In this document: positions 22,201-32,599 of the stretch, piece after piece
Layout of the letters: every line of letters starts with the position of its first letter
Position numbering within the stretch: the first letter of the stretch is position 1
Assembly (NCBI GenBank): GCA_015179045.1
Contig: WHUZ01000057.1
Location: 366,316 to 430,315 of the forward strand
Direction: 5' to 3'
DNA from: Kalaharituber pfeilii
Taxonomy: Eukaryota > Ascomycota > Pezizomycetes > Pezizales > Pezizaceae
DNA: 64,000 bases
Translations under genes and position numbers: made by a program
The notes under the pieces: model-generated
Told to the model about the DNA's origin: nothing
Databases searched by the model: none
The model's input: only the letters and a program-made list of their open reading frames with translations

Positions 22201-23129
22201 GAGGAGCTAGCTCAACTATTTCTCCAAAATATAGTGAGACTCCATGGCCTACCTCAAGAAATCATTACAGACCGTGCCCAATATTTAAGAACCGTTTCTG
22301 GAACACCCTCTGCAACTATCTGGGAATCAAGCCAAAATACTCCACAGCCTTCCACCCTCAGACCGACGGACAAACAGAACGAGTCAATAGTTTTGTGGAG
22401 GAGTACCTCAGACACTACATCAACTATCAACAAGACAATTGGGCCTCCAAGCTTCCTATGGCCGAATTTGCATACAACAATCACCAATCGGATACCACCA
22501 AAATATCCCCCTTCTATGCACTCCAAGGGTTCTATCCGCATTTTGGTACTATACCAGGGCAAGCCGTAATCAACTCCCCAGCCCAAGATCTGTCCCAGGA
22601 GCTTCAGAACAACCATCGATACCTCCAAAAAACTATCAGAGATGCCCAGGAACGATACAAGAAATATTACAACCGTCACTATCAAGAACCTCCAAGATAC
22701 CAAGAAGGAGACCAAGTCTATCTCAACGCCTCTACCCAAATCAAAACTACGCAACCCAGCTAAAAGCTCGCAGCAAAACGTCATGGACCTTTCAAGATCA
22801 TCAAAGTCCTCTCTCCCCACACCTATGAGCTGGAACTACCCCCAAATCTCATGACCCACTTCTACCCAGTCTTCAATGTCACTTGCCTAGAACCCTGCTA
22901 CTCTAATCCCCTTCTCGGACAGCAACAAGACCCTCCAGAACCGATCGAGATTGATGGGGAACCTGAATGGGAGGTGAAACAAATCTTAGACTCACGCCTA
23001 TACAGGAAGCGCCTCCAATACCTAGTGAGATGGGCTGGATACCCCCACTGGCCCGACGACTGGCGTACACCTCAAGAGCTTACCCATTGTGATGATTTAC
23101 TCCAGGACTTCCATTCCAAATACCCTTAG
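19265..23129 (+). pseudogene. pol: Pol of the Gypsy chromovirus: PR-RT-RH-IN-chromodomain, multiply mutated
   Basis: Protease: 'AFLDQGTQGN' (~19640) stands where an active enzyme has DSG, then 'PLVLGIG' (~19870). Reverse transcriptase: 'LCVDYRGLNN', 'KLDIREAYYRI', 'MPFGLTNAPATFQ' (20700) and catalytic 'YLDDIIIF' (~20790). RNase H: 'LETDASDY' (~21232) and 'YTDHKNL' (~21440). Integrase: a zinc-binding region (~21880-22020, 'CHKCKQNKP'), then D in 'VTMDHIMDLP' (~22080), D in 'IITDR' (~22260) and E in 'TERVNS' (~22375). Chromodomain: 'EWEVKQILDSRLYRKRLQYLVRWAGYP' onward (~22964-23120). Stops include TAA 19783, TGA 19888, TGA 20385, TAG 20488, TGA 20571, TAA 21027 and TAA 21119, nearly all explained by C-to-T. 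Frameshifts occur near 20282, 21890-22080, 22270 and 22765. It is non-functional as it stands. Confidence 0.9.
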
Positions 23130-23183
23130 AAACCAGGACCCTTGATACCTCCTAGGAACTCGGCCTCAAAAAGGAGGACCTAA

Positions 23184-23616
23184 TGTCACGAATCACAATC
23201 GGTTACCCTAAACTGTACTAAAAACTGTACTAAGATCGACCGGGTTCAAGGAATCTCCCACTAGCACAGTTTTGGATAACAGAATTGTCGGCGCTTAAGG
23301 AATTACGTTTTTTGGATAACAGAATTGTCGGTGCTTAAGGAATTACGCTTTTTAGATAACATCAATCCTGCTGAAGGCACGGCGCTTAAGGAAGCCCTTC
23401 TGTATCTCTTTGTTTCTGTGTTGCACTTTCCTGTATATAAAGACTCTTTTCCACCCTGTAGCTTAGGTCCCTCAAGCAATAAAACATATACTCTCCTGAC
23501 CATACTCTTTCCTCTACAAGCAGCGTCCTGCTCAAACTTGTGAACACTACGTGACCCGCCTGACTCGATCTGCGACTCAGCGCCGGCTAATAGCCCCGTG
23601 AGGTCGGTCCGTTACA
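23184..23616 (+). repeat. 3' LTR of the Gypsy chromovirus
   Basis: Same length as the 5' LTR and different at only a handful of positions. Sequence just upstream ('ctcaaaaaggaggacctaa', 23163-23183) is the purine-rich second-strand primer. Confidence 0.95.
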
Positions 23617-23842
23617 CCGTGTCTTTAGCATGATTAATATTATCCAAAAAGCGTAATTCCTTAAGTGCCATACTTTCAGTACAATTATTGTTATCCAAAC
23701 AGTATAATCATAACCCTTAAGCGCTGCTTATCCAAAAGTATACTTGTCATTATCCAAAACTATGCTAGTGGGCAGGTAATGAGATTCCTTGAACCCGGTA
23801 GACCTTAAACTAGTTCAGGGTAACTGATTGTGATCGGTGACA
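23617..23842 (-). mobile_element. Older solo LTR, minus strand, host of the Gypsy insertion
   Basis: On the minus strand it starts TGTCACCGATCACAATCAG at 23842, with CTGCC just upstream (23847-23843). It matches the solo LTRs at 39727-40377 and 54739-55403 until the Gypsy target site, then resumes briefly at 16871-16850. It lies at the same distance downstream of an oxygenase stop codon as in the other two copies. Confidence 0.85.
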
Positions 23843-23957
23843 GGCAGCACCCGCCACCACCTGCTGCCGCACGTGACATAAATGTTCTATAGTTAATACA
23901 TAAAGCCCCAAAAAAATCACAAAAAATCAAAACAGATTGCTCCGGTTCTACTAGAGT

Positions 23958-25102
23958 TTAGTCATACAGAATCGGAGCATTACAGTTCATCTCAGAGAGA
24001 TGCTGGACAAAGATTAAAGCTAAGTTTTATTTAAAATCTTCTCATATGAAAAAAAAACAATACTGGAACGAGTACCATCAAAGTCCGCAACAAAATACTC
24101 CAGTAAATGAGAACGAAAAAAAATAACATCCCCTTGCTGAAACTTTAACTTCATCCCTAAATCAGGTAAAACTAACTCTCCCACAGGAAAGTTTCCTCAA
24201 CAATACATAGCCACCCAACCATCAGGAGTATCATTATAGTTTTTGTGAGCTTCAACTTGAGTATTCCGCAATAAAGCAAGTCTATAAAAACAGGCACGAC
24301 GAGAAGTGTTCAGCAAAAAACATGGTACATTATTAGAACAATCTTCCTGAAAAAGCCTCCAATAACGTAAATAACAATCAGGATCAATAACTAAAAAAAG
24401 CATTCCAATAACTTAAATTAATTAAGAAATATTATTAAAGAAAGCACCTACAGCCCGCTGCTTATAGCCGGCAGATCCAATATGTCTAGATAAAGTAGCT
24501 GGAGTAAAAGTATGTCCTTTCTGCATCCAATATGCTAAGTAATATACTCCAAAAGTAGAGTGTCTTTGACAAAGTAAAGCCACTTTAGAGTAATGGTAAT
24601 CCTCTTTCCCTGGAGGAGGTAGTGAATATTCCTCTTCTAAGGAATCTATTACAGGCATAATGATTTTCATGCTTATAATACCATCTTGTTTAAGTGTCGT
24701 CAAAAGGTACTACCAACTATAAAGCCTACCAGTCGGAAGTTTAGCTAACCCGATACTAGTCAGGTCTGTGGTAGTGGAACTTCTTCAGTTAAGAAGTAAG
24801 TAACTACTAAGATTAGCAATCTTGGTTACTAACTCTTCTGGCAGCTCCTGTTGTACTATTCATTGTACAATAATCTTTTTTTATTTTCTTATATCATCGA
24901 TCTTTGCATAGGGATCGGAGTTATGATGGTATTTTTAGATAGAGGCTTGCATTAGAGGTTTCAAGTTCTCATATTTGTTGTTCTAGAATTTATTGTAAGG
25001 GTTGGTCAAAAAGAAAGGCTGTCACTTAGCTTTTTTCAGGGTCTGGCTTGATCTCCAAAATCTGTTCAAGCTGAATTTGTTAACAGCTTTGAAGAACTAC
25101 AT
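23958..25102 (-). pseudogene. 2OG-Fe(II) oxygenase, fungal TET/JBP-like, copy 1 (inactivated)
   Basis: Reading leftward, the N-terminal half (25102-24700) is one frame with several stops, containing 'FFLTNPYNKF', 'QQELPEELVTKIANL' and 'LPTGRLYSW'. The C-terminal half follows with 'IDSLEEEYS', 'GYKQRAVGAFFNN', 'VEAHKNYNDTPDGWVA', 'GELVLPDLGMKLKFQQGDVIFFRS' (in part) and an Arg in the closing 'SSIVFF'. This is the core of a double-stranded beta-helix dioxygenase. The fungal relatives I recall are TET/JBP-like enzymes that oxidise methylated bases. The usual HxD reads HKN in all three copies here. The C-terminal half is nearly identical to the copies at 37742 and 52923, but the N-terminal half is unrelated to theirs. 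About seven stops, mostly C-to-T, disable it. The first ATG (25102) abuts an LTR fragment, so the true start may be lost. Confidence 0.65.
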
Positions 25103-25333
25103 TTTGTATAAATAGAACCCTGACCTACCGGAGTTAAAAGAGTAAGGACCTAGAACTCAACCCTAACAAATATAAAGCTTTCTTACTATCTTAACTACTT
25201 TATTTTCCGTGACTTATATTTAATTATATTTTACGTTGCACTTAGTTATTTAGTGAACGGCCTACCCCCAACGTACCCTGTAACAGTATATTTGTTGGGT
25301 TTCGTTTCACCACAACCTCATAAATAACTAACA
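25103..25333 (+). mobile_element. Truncated 5' LTR and leader of a second Gypsy-type element
   Basis: A TATA box (tataaataga, ~25106) leads a stretch ending in '...ccctgtaaca' at 25285, a plausible LTR end, then a leader to the gag ATG at 25334. The upstream half of the LTR is missing at the junction with the oxygenase gene. Confidence 0.5.
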
Positions 25334-27364
25334 ATGGTGTCCTACAACTTCCCTGTAATTCCTAAGCTATTGACTGTTGGAAACGAACTAGTCTATTGGA
25401 GATCTAAAGATGAAGTGGATTCGGATTCTACTGCAGAAGCAGCACAATCGGCCCTCACCACCACTCCAAGACCAGGACTCCGGCCTCGAATAAGGTCTCA
25501 GTCCCAGCAATTGTGTATTGAGGACACTCAAGAACTAAATTAGATTCAGATTCACCAAAGCTATGTGGATCAATTGATCCTACAGAGACAAGAGAAGCTT
25601 ACCCTTCTGATTCCTATTTTAGAGGCAGTGAATCCGGGATATGTCAGCTCACTAATAGCACGATTCTCCTCATGGGCATGCAATTTAGTTTTACAGCTTA
25701 AAGAAGATATAGCAGATGAGCTTGAAAAAACCCGAAGTGAGATAAGCTGCCTACTACTGACAGAACTACTGGTAGCAATGGACGTTGACCACAAAGAAGA
25801 ATTAGAAGCTGAATTCCTAAAACAGGAATTTATTAATCTCCAATAGCAGCTCAAGCACGATGCTAACAAGTACAAGTAACATTATAAAGCACAAATCTAA
25901 GCCGAAGCCCAAGCTTGGGAAACCAAGCTTCGGGAACCGGTAGGGAAGGAAAAAGCTGATCACGAAGCAACAGTCTTAGCTGCTACCGAGAAGTACTGAC
26001 TCGAAATAGAGACTACTAAACTCAAGTGGAAGGCAGATACCACGAAAAAGATACAGAACCTAGAGCAGCAGTACACCAAGGATGCCAATGCTACTATTAT
26101 CAAGGCCTTAGACGAGAAAAGAGCCATGGTTGCCGCCTTGGAGTCTCAACTACAGGACATCAAAATCCTCCTCGACAAGCAGAAGGCCGAGCAGAAGGAT
26201 CTAGAAGGAAAAATTCTATCCCAAGAAGATGCTATTAGAGCTGGTCAAGGACAGGTAACAATATTAGAAGCAGAAATCAACTCTCTCAAGAACTAGAATA
26301 AAGAGCTGCAAAACAAAATAATAGCTCTTGAAGTCAAACTTCCGCCCTCCCGACCGCCAACTAGATTACCATCTCCATTACGAACAGTAACTACTATCCT
26401 TTCCATCTGACCAGCACCATCTCCTCTTCAAAGAAAGAAAGCCAGGTACGAAACCAGACAATGGGATTCACCTGAACTCGACCCCACTGGCCAGTACATC
26501 CCATTCGCCTACCTCCCGACTCTAAGAACTTGGGATGGCAACCTGGACGGACTACAAGTATGGAAGTCCGAAGTAATGGACTTAGTATACCTCTGAGAGC
26601 ACCGCCGAACCTTTGCTGAAGAAGATACCAAAATTCTGTATACATCCCGATCTCTAACCAAGGAGGTAGCAGAATGGCATAGCCAAAACAAACATATGTA
26701 CATGGGTCTGGGGGCTCGGAGAGATACCACATTGGAAAAATAGATAGACAATTTGACAGAGAGAATGGGAATCTACATGCAAGAGCAGCAAATGTGAGAT
26801 AAACTCGATACCTATACACAGAAGGGCAAAATCATAGACTATATCACTGCCATGAAGAAAATGAACTACTTAGCTAATTACAACAAAAAAATGTTCAAGG
26901 ACAAGGTGGTCAAAGAGTTGAAAAGAAACATTACCCAATTCTTCCTTATGCAGCCAGGAGTATCTAATGAATCGCTTGATGACTTGTATAAATGCATAAT
27001 AGCGGTGGGCATGTGGGACAAGTGAATAATGCAAGTTGTGGGTCATAGTGGTGGTAACAAACCCAGTAGCCATTCAAAGAGGAAACAATCTTTAGAGAAG
27101 AAGAAGAACAGTGTGGAAACTACGACCTCTAAGCTCAGCCCATGCCTCCCCGGCTCCTCCAAGTAACTCAGCGCCAAATGGAAGGCCGATGGGAAATGCT
27201 CTCGCTGTAGAAGAAAAGGCCACACTTTCAGCAAATGTATGGCTACGGAAATCGTGAAGAAGTGGAAGACAACTCAGCCAACTAATCAGTTGGGTAATAA
27301 GAGGAAGAGAGATGATGATAAGAAGGAGGACAAGAAGGAGGACAAAAAGAGTCTACATAGCTAA
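25334..27364 (+). pseudogene. gag: Gag of a second LTR retroelement, with coiled coil and CCHC knuckle
   Basis: One reading frame of about 676 codons from ATG 25334 to TAA 27362-27364. It holds a long coiled-coil-like region (about 25565-26300, heptad-rich with K/E/L/Q), a capsid-like region 'WDGNLDGLQVWKSEVMDLVYL' (~26530), 'SLTKEVAEWH', and a zinc knuckle CSRCRRKGHTFSKC (~27200-27240), followed by a basic KKEDKKEDKK tail. About a dozen TAG/TAA/TGA codons interrupt it without frameshifts, all explicable as C-to-T. No pol follows, so only the 5' third of the element is here. The unusually long coiled coil before the capsid region is a noteworthy variant. Confidence 0.75.
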
Positions 27365-27889
27365 AGGATAGGGTCAGACAGTGAAAGTTGCGGTTTTTCA
27401 TGGCCCAGTAAGACATACAACTTTATATCCCCGCCGCAAGATGCAATTTTGGTCCGATTATCTTCAAACTGGCCTCGAATGAAAGCTCTACGTCTCCACT
27501 ATATTTTTATGTAAAAAAATAATACATTTTATACTCTAAATCCTACTGTATTTACAGTTAAAGATAGCGACTTTTGACTAAATTTTTGCACTAGTAGGCT
27601 GTCCCTGTCATATTCTTGCCATGCTACAGCTTGGCAGCAACGGCCAAAAAACTCCATAGAAAATAAACTCAGTAGTTTTCAGAATGGTCTATGCCAAAAA
27701 GACATAACTTTTTGTCAACAACCTATTCCAATTCAGGGGACTTTTCGTCAACAGCCCATATAAATTTTTACCCTAACGTTACATACCACTATACTTCTCA
27801 TCACAAACCTCCGGCAACTACAACTACCCTAACTACCTTATTAAGTAATAATCCCAATTAGCAATACACATTTTCGACATAATTAACGT
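27365..27889. other. Unassigned sequence after truncated element
   Basis: No coding or repeat structure recognised. It may be remaining retroelement or pre-satellite flank. Confidence 0.4.
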
Positions 27890-28090
27890 GCCAAAAATGA
27901 CCCATTTTCTCATATGTGAAGCGGTCATTTCCAATGAATTCAACATGCCAAAAAGAACCTATTTTCCACATCTGCAAAGACCCTATGTGTAGCGTAGTTA
28001 ACATATGGAAAATGACCCATTTTCTCCATATACGACGAGACTATTTAACATGCGTAAAATAGTCTATTTTCCACATGCATCATGAGAGCT
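27890..28090. repeat. 58-bp satellite, degenerate units
   Basis: Three or four units of 'aaaatgacccattttccacat...atttaacatgc' type, more diverged than the main array. Confidence 0.75.
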
Positions 28091-28344
28091 TTTGTAATGT
28101 ATTTGCTATTACGGATTCACTACAACTATAGGGCGGGCGGTCGGTGAATGTGCGCACAGTATATAACGCATATGCGACATAGGCGATATACGACAGCCAG
28201 GCGCCGGAGTCGCAGTTATAAAATGTGCTATATGAGCCACGCAGAGCACTAGCGAGTATCACTAGTTAAGTGTCTTTTTGGCCTGGCGGACGGTAACTCT
28301 CTATGTTTACTATCATCCATTACATTTGCCATATGCAAAATGGT
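28091..28344. other. Spacer between satellite blocks
   Basis: Contains many 'gcatatgcgac'-like words but no clear unit or gene. Confidence 0.4.
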
Positions 28345-29560
28345 TTATCTTATACATGTGCGAGGAGCTCATTTAACGTATGTAAAATGACCTATTTTCT
28401 ACATATGCGATGAGGACATTTTCAACGTATTTACTATGCGTAAGATGGTCTCTTTTCCATATGCGCGGTGAGAGCATTTCCAACATATTTACTATATGCA
28501 AAACGGTCTGTTTTCTACATATGCGGCGAAAGCATTTCCAATAGTCTGTTTTCCACATGCGCGGTGAGGGCATTTCCAACGTATTTACTATGTACAAAAT
28601 GGACTATTTTCCACAAGCGTGGAGAGGGTATTTCCAACTATATGCAAAACGGTCTGTTTTCCACATGTACGGTGAGGGCATTTCCAATATATTTACTATG
28701 TACCAAACGGTCTACTTTCTACAAGCGCGGTGAAGGCATTTCTAATGTATTTACTATATGCAAAATAGTCTGTTTTCCACATACGCGGTGAGGGCATTTC
28801 AAACATACCTACTATGTACAAAACGGTCTGTTTTCCACATGTGCGGCGAGGGCATTTCCAACGTATTTACTATGTATAAAATAGTCTATTTTCCACAAGC
28901 GCGGTGAGGGCATTTCCAACTATGTACAAAACGGTCTGTTTTCCACATGCACAGTGAGGGCATTTCCATCGTATTTACTATGTACAAAATGGTCTACTTT
29001 CCACCAGCGCGGCGAAGGCATTTCTAATGTATTTACTATATGCAAAATGGTCTGTTTTCCACATATGCAGTGAGGGCATTTCAGACGTACCTACTATGTG
29101 CAAAACGGTCTGTTTTCCACATGTGCGGCGAGGGCATTTCCAACGTATTTACTATGTACAAAATGGTCTATTTTCCATAAGCATGGCGAGGGCATTTCCA
29201 ACTATGTGCAAAACAGTCTGTTGCCCACATGCATGGTGAGGGCATTTCCATCGTATTTACTATGTGCAAAACAGTCTACTTTCCATAAGCGTGGCGAAGG
29301 CATTTCTAATATATTTACTATATGCAAAATGGTCTATTTTCCACATACGTGGCAAGGGCATTTCAAACGTACCTACTATATGCAAAACGGTCTACTTTCC
29401 ATATACACGGTGAGAGCATTTTCAACGTATTTACTATGCACACAATGGTTTATGTTCCAACATAGTCTATGATGAGGGCATTTGTGATGTATTTACCATC
29501 TCTATTTTCAACATATGCGACGAGAGCATTTGCAACGTATTTGCCATGCATGCTATTTTA
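28345..29560. repeat. 58-bp satellite, main array (~20 units)
   Basis: The unit reads gagggcatttccaacgta, tttactatgtacaaaatg, gtctattttccacatgcg, cggt. Several units lack the 'cgtatttact' part, giving ~40-bp variants, and the order alternates 'cacatgcgcggt' with 'cacaagcgcggc', suggesting a higher-order dimer. The same satellite recurs in at least six other blocks of the window. Open frames here (YLLCTKW...) are artefacts. Confidence 0.92.
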
Positions 29561-29564
29561 CCTA

Positions 29565-29660
29565 CCCTTGGCAAACTGGGGCCGGCTTCTTATCTGACAT
29601 CATACAGGTGTGGTAAGCCAGTTCTTTAGCTAGGTGGAAATCATATTGCGGCCCTTGTAT
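29565..29660. repeat. Dispersed 'TTGGCAAACTGG' repeat
   Basis: 'gctattttacctacccttggcaaactggggccggcttcttatctgac...gtggtaagcc' recurs at 33508-33565, 34170-34232 and 51680-51730, always at the edge of a 58-bp satellite block. Confidence 0.75.
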
Positions 29661-29902
29661 CATGAGTAAGGGTATCAAAAATGCCTTCATAGTACATGTA
29701 TGGAATAGACCACTTTGTATATATTCAATACATCGAAAATTGGCTCCTCACAAATGTAGAAACATTAGGAAAAAGGGGAGTTTGTACCCTTCGTGCTATG
29801 AGCGCGAGAGGCGCTGGGGCGCTGGGGCACTGCTATTGTACTGCGAAAGTGTGCTGCCATTGCGGTACTTCCCATACTAGAAATACATCTCATCATACTA
29901 AG
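29661..29902. other. Spacer, no gene supported
   Basis: Contains 'gcgctggggcgctggggc' and 'tgtgctgccattgcgg', related to the distal 24-bp repeat. No coding evidence. Confidence 0.4.
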
Positions 29903-29951
29903 AAACCATAGAGCGACTATAGCTCCATGGTTTTTTGGCATAGGTGCTACT
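29903..29951. repeat. Palindromic hairpin repeat
   Basis: 'aagaaaccatagag' pairs with 'ctccatggttttttgg', with a few mismatches. Same family as 16680 and 57004. Confidence 0.75.
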
Positions 29952-30246
29952 TCATCAGCAAAAAAGAGGTTGCATTAGCACTGTCATGACGAGGCAGCAA
30001 GTGTCACGACACACGATACATTTCTGGCTTCCTGACTCTCTGGCTTGGCACGCCTATCATATCACAAAAGGTAGTTTACGCTCTCAGCACCCACAAGTCA
30101 AGTAATCCTGCTGCCTGAGTCGCGACATGCTCAACGTGCTCAAAATGTCCCCATTGCGCCCACAACGTAAGTAATCCTGCTGCTGGTGCCACAATGTACT
30201 TAACGTGCTCAAAATATGTTCCATTATGTCTATAATAGAAGTAATT
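29952..30246. other. Degenerate tandem of a ~70-bp unit
   Basis: The 'cacaacgtaagtaatcctgctgc...gctcaaaatg' phrase occurs three times with variation between 30085 and 30245. No gene. Confidence 0.5.
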
Positions 30247-30575
30247 TGTTACGGCTAAGGTGGAAACTTGCCTACCACTGTGGCAAGGGGCAAGGGTTCC
30301 ACTACTAATTAGCTGCCACGGCTAAAGGTGAAGACCTACCCGCCAAGGGGACAACGCTAACCCTGCAATCAAACATAAGACCAATGCTGATTGACTGAAC
30401 TGATCACTCGTTAGGCTTGGCTATTGATTCTCGCATCGTTTAGATAGGGCAGTACTACGGAAGGGTGTGTCATTCGGAATGCAGCTTGATGCATATACTC
30501 GAGTTACGGAAGCTTTATTTATATACGCACATGCATGAATACATTCGTTATCTTTATCCCGTACTATACTAGGTA
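30247..30575 (+). mobile_element. Partial LTR (5' part), same family as 4855-4330
   Basis: Starts TGTTACGGCTAAGGTGG and matches the reverse complement of 4530-4855 with few changes, ending at 'atcccgtacta', where the two copies diverge. The downstream half, with TATA box, is missing. Confidence 0.8.
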
Positions 30576-30604
30576 GTTTTACAGTCAATTGCCATTAGGT
30601 TCGA

Positions 30605-30810
30605 GGTTGAGTTGGTATACACCAACTCAGCTGGCACCGGGTTCTCCCGTGAGTTGGCGTACACCAACTCAGTTGGCACTGACTCCTCTAATGAGTTGGC
30701 GTATGCCAACTCAGCTGGCACTAGGCTGGGGCCCACAGTGAGTTGGCACTGACTCCTCCAGTGAGTTGGCGTACGCCAACTCAGCTGGTACTGGGTCCTC
30801 CAGTGAGTTC
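30605..30810. repeat. Array of perfect palindromes GAGTTGGCGTACGCCAACTC
   Basis: Four to five units, each with a 20-bp palindrome (GAGTTGGyGTAyrCCAACTC variants) followed by 'agctggcactgg.tcctccagt', period about 55 bp. One unit lacks the palindrome's second half. Confidence 0.88.
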
Positions 30811-31264
30811 GCGTACGTGGGCGCTGGAGGAGAAAAGAAAGAGGCTATATGGGGGGGGTATAGTGATAGATTAGACAAGGAGGGCTGCAACGGCGTTCAT
30901 GAGATTGAGAACGGGAAAGGAGATGGGGAAGAAGGAGGAAGTCAGGATTGGGAAAGTGATGGAGGGGAGTGTATCTGGATATGGAGAGAAGCAAACGGCG
31001 GACTACCTGGCGTTCACGTGTGAGGAGGTAGTATACTTGGAAGGATGAGGAAGGTAGGAGGACATTGACCACAAGAAATGGACGGTAGAGCAAGAGAATG
31101 GGGAGGGAACGAATTTTTCGTTTATGTGAAGGTGCTGGTAGAAGAAAGTTGTCACTATTTTTATTGCCTCATGGAGGTGGAGCAGGGAGGGGTCGGGTTT
31201 TCGTTTGTAGGGATGGTGGTAGAAGAGCTAGGTAGATAAGCCTGTCTCTGGGCTTCAAGGGTTT
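30811..31264. other. Purine-rich spacer, no gene supported
   Basis: Strongly G/A-rich on the + strand from 30830 to 31220. Open frames on either strand are compositional. Confidence 0.4.
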
Positions 31265-31332
31265 AGACCTAGGGGCCCTGCCATAACGAATAGCTGCAAG
31301 CGGGGTCACGTGAAATAAAAAAAAAAAAAATC
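31265..31332 (+). mobile_element. SINE-like 3' tail with poly(A)
   Basis: 'gccctgccataacgaatagctgcaagcggggtcacgtgaaat' plus A14 matches the minus-strand insertion at 57124-57178, which is bounded by a 13-bp target duplication. Confidence 0.65.
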
Positions 31333-32189
31333 CTCTACTGCTGAGTTCGTGAACACCCACTGGGTCCTCTACTAAGTGGGCCTCCACTGAGTTCTTTTTT
31401 TTTCTTTTTTTATATATATCATTTTTCTCTTACTCTACTGAGTTTGCAAACACCTACTGAATCTGCTGAGTATTTGCCGTTCCGTAAAATGACCTATTTT
31501 CTACATGTATAATGAGGGCAATAAAATAACCTATAGATTTTCTACATGCGTGATGAGGGCAATTGCGATGTATTTGCCATAAGTCAAATTCAGTTCATTC
31601 TGCCACATCTCCCACCACCGAGGGAGGCTTGCCATACCTGTAAAGTTGAGCTCACTCTGCTACACCTTGCAGCATGAAAAGAGGTCTATTGATAGGAGTA
31701 TGCAGTACTTCTGAGGCTATCTACGTCTGCCGCACTTGTTGCCTTTTTCGTATAAAAGAACACTATGTGATTTTCAGCGTGTCTTGCTAGTGAAGTCTCA
31801 GCTCACACCTGAGACCATGAAATGTAATTCTGGCAGTATTAACTATCAACCTGAAAGCATACTGATCAACAGTTCATCACGCTAAATCTGGTTGCATTAT
31901 CCTAGTATAGTTTTTGAGGCTGAACAGTATACCATAATATCCGACGGCTGGAGTGGCCCAAGCAACCAACAACTAGAGCCCCTGTGTTTTATTATTACTG
32001 GCGTGATCCGATGGCTGGAGTGGCCCAAGCAATCACCAACTGGAGCCCCTTTGTTTTATACTTACTCATGTGCCGCTATGGTGAGATTTGCAATAATGTA
32101 AACTTTATCTCAATTTAGCAATATCCTAAGAGGGTACCATATATATACTGTGATGTTGCCAAATTGAGATAATTATCCGCTGTAAGGGC
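31333..32189. other. Unassigned, with satellite fragments and a short duplication
   Basis: 31485-31590 holds two satellite-like units. 'cgatggctggagtggcccaagcaa.caac.agagcccctttgtttta' occurs twice (31945-31995 and 32010-32060); its translation 'ISDGWS' faintly recalls hAT transposases but nothing else supports that. Confidence 0.35.
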
Positions 32190-32520
32190 ACTAGATATAT
32201 TTGGCCAATTGTGCATATATCAAGTATATTAAGCATGTGCATCTGAAAAAGAACTCAATTTCCCTAACTCGGAGTGGAAATTTACTCTCTGACCATATGC
32301 ATAAGATATTGGGCATATTGAGTACATTGAACATCTTACATATATTAGCCACATGGATTAGATATTGAGAATATATTACTATATATATGAGATATTGTGT
32401 ATAATTATATATTGGACTATGTAAATCAGATATTAGGTATATTACACATGTTGATTGTATGCATAAGATATAGAACATATTGACTGTATAATATATAATG
32501 AGTGCATGCATGAGATGTTA
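32190..32520. repeat. AT-rich degenerate tandem repeat
   Basis: About ten loose units of 'catragatattgggcatattgagtacat' type, ~30 bp each. Confidence 0.6.
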
Positions 32521-32599
32521 GATACATTTAGTATGTTGTGGGGTATCCAACGTTTTTTCACATAACTCCACTTGCAGCTATCCAGTATAGGAGGGTAGG

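Larger units (their letters stand above)
16872..23616 (+). mobile_element. Complete Ty3/Gypsy chromovirus, 6745 bp
   Basis: Two 433-bp LTRs (16872-17304 and 23184-23616), both TGTCACG...GTTACA and nearly identical, bound the element. CCGTG flanks it at 16867-16871 and 23617-23621. Gene order is an unknown 5' ORF, gag with CCHC knuckle, protease, reverse transcriptase, RNase H, integrase and chromodomain, which is a Gypsy/chromovirus order. It inserted into an older LTR of the same broad family lying in the opposite orientation. LTR similarity suggests recent insertion, yet the coding part carries more than ten stops, nearly all C-to-T, so a mutating or methylating system acted on it. Confidence 0.95.

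Noticed and set aside
28468..29472. Frames with repeated 'YLLCTKW' and 'GHFQRIYY'
   Set aside because: By-products of the 58-bp satellite.
30605..30810. CRISPR-like array of palindromic repeats
   Set aside because: A eukaryotic telomere-bearing chromosome, only about four units, spacers are themselves repeats, and no associated genes.
31892..32101. hAT transposase fragment ('ISDGWS')
   Set aside because: One short motif inside a locally duplicated segment, with no other conserved block around it.
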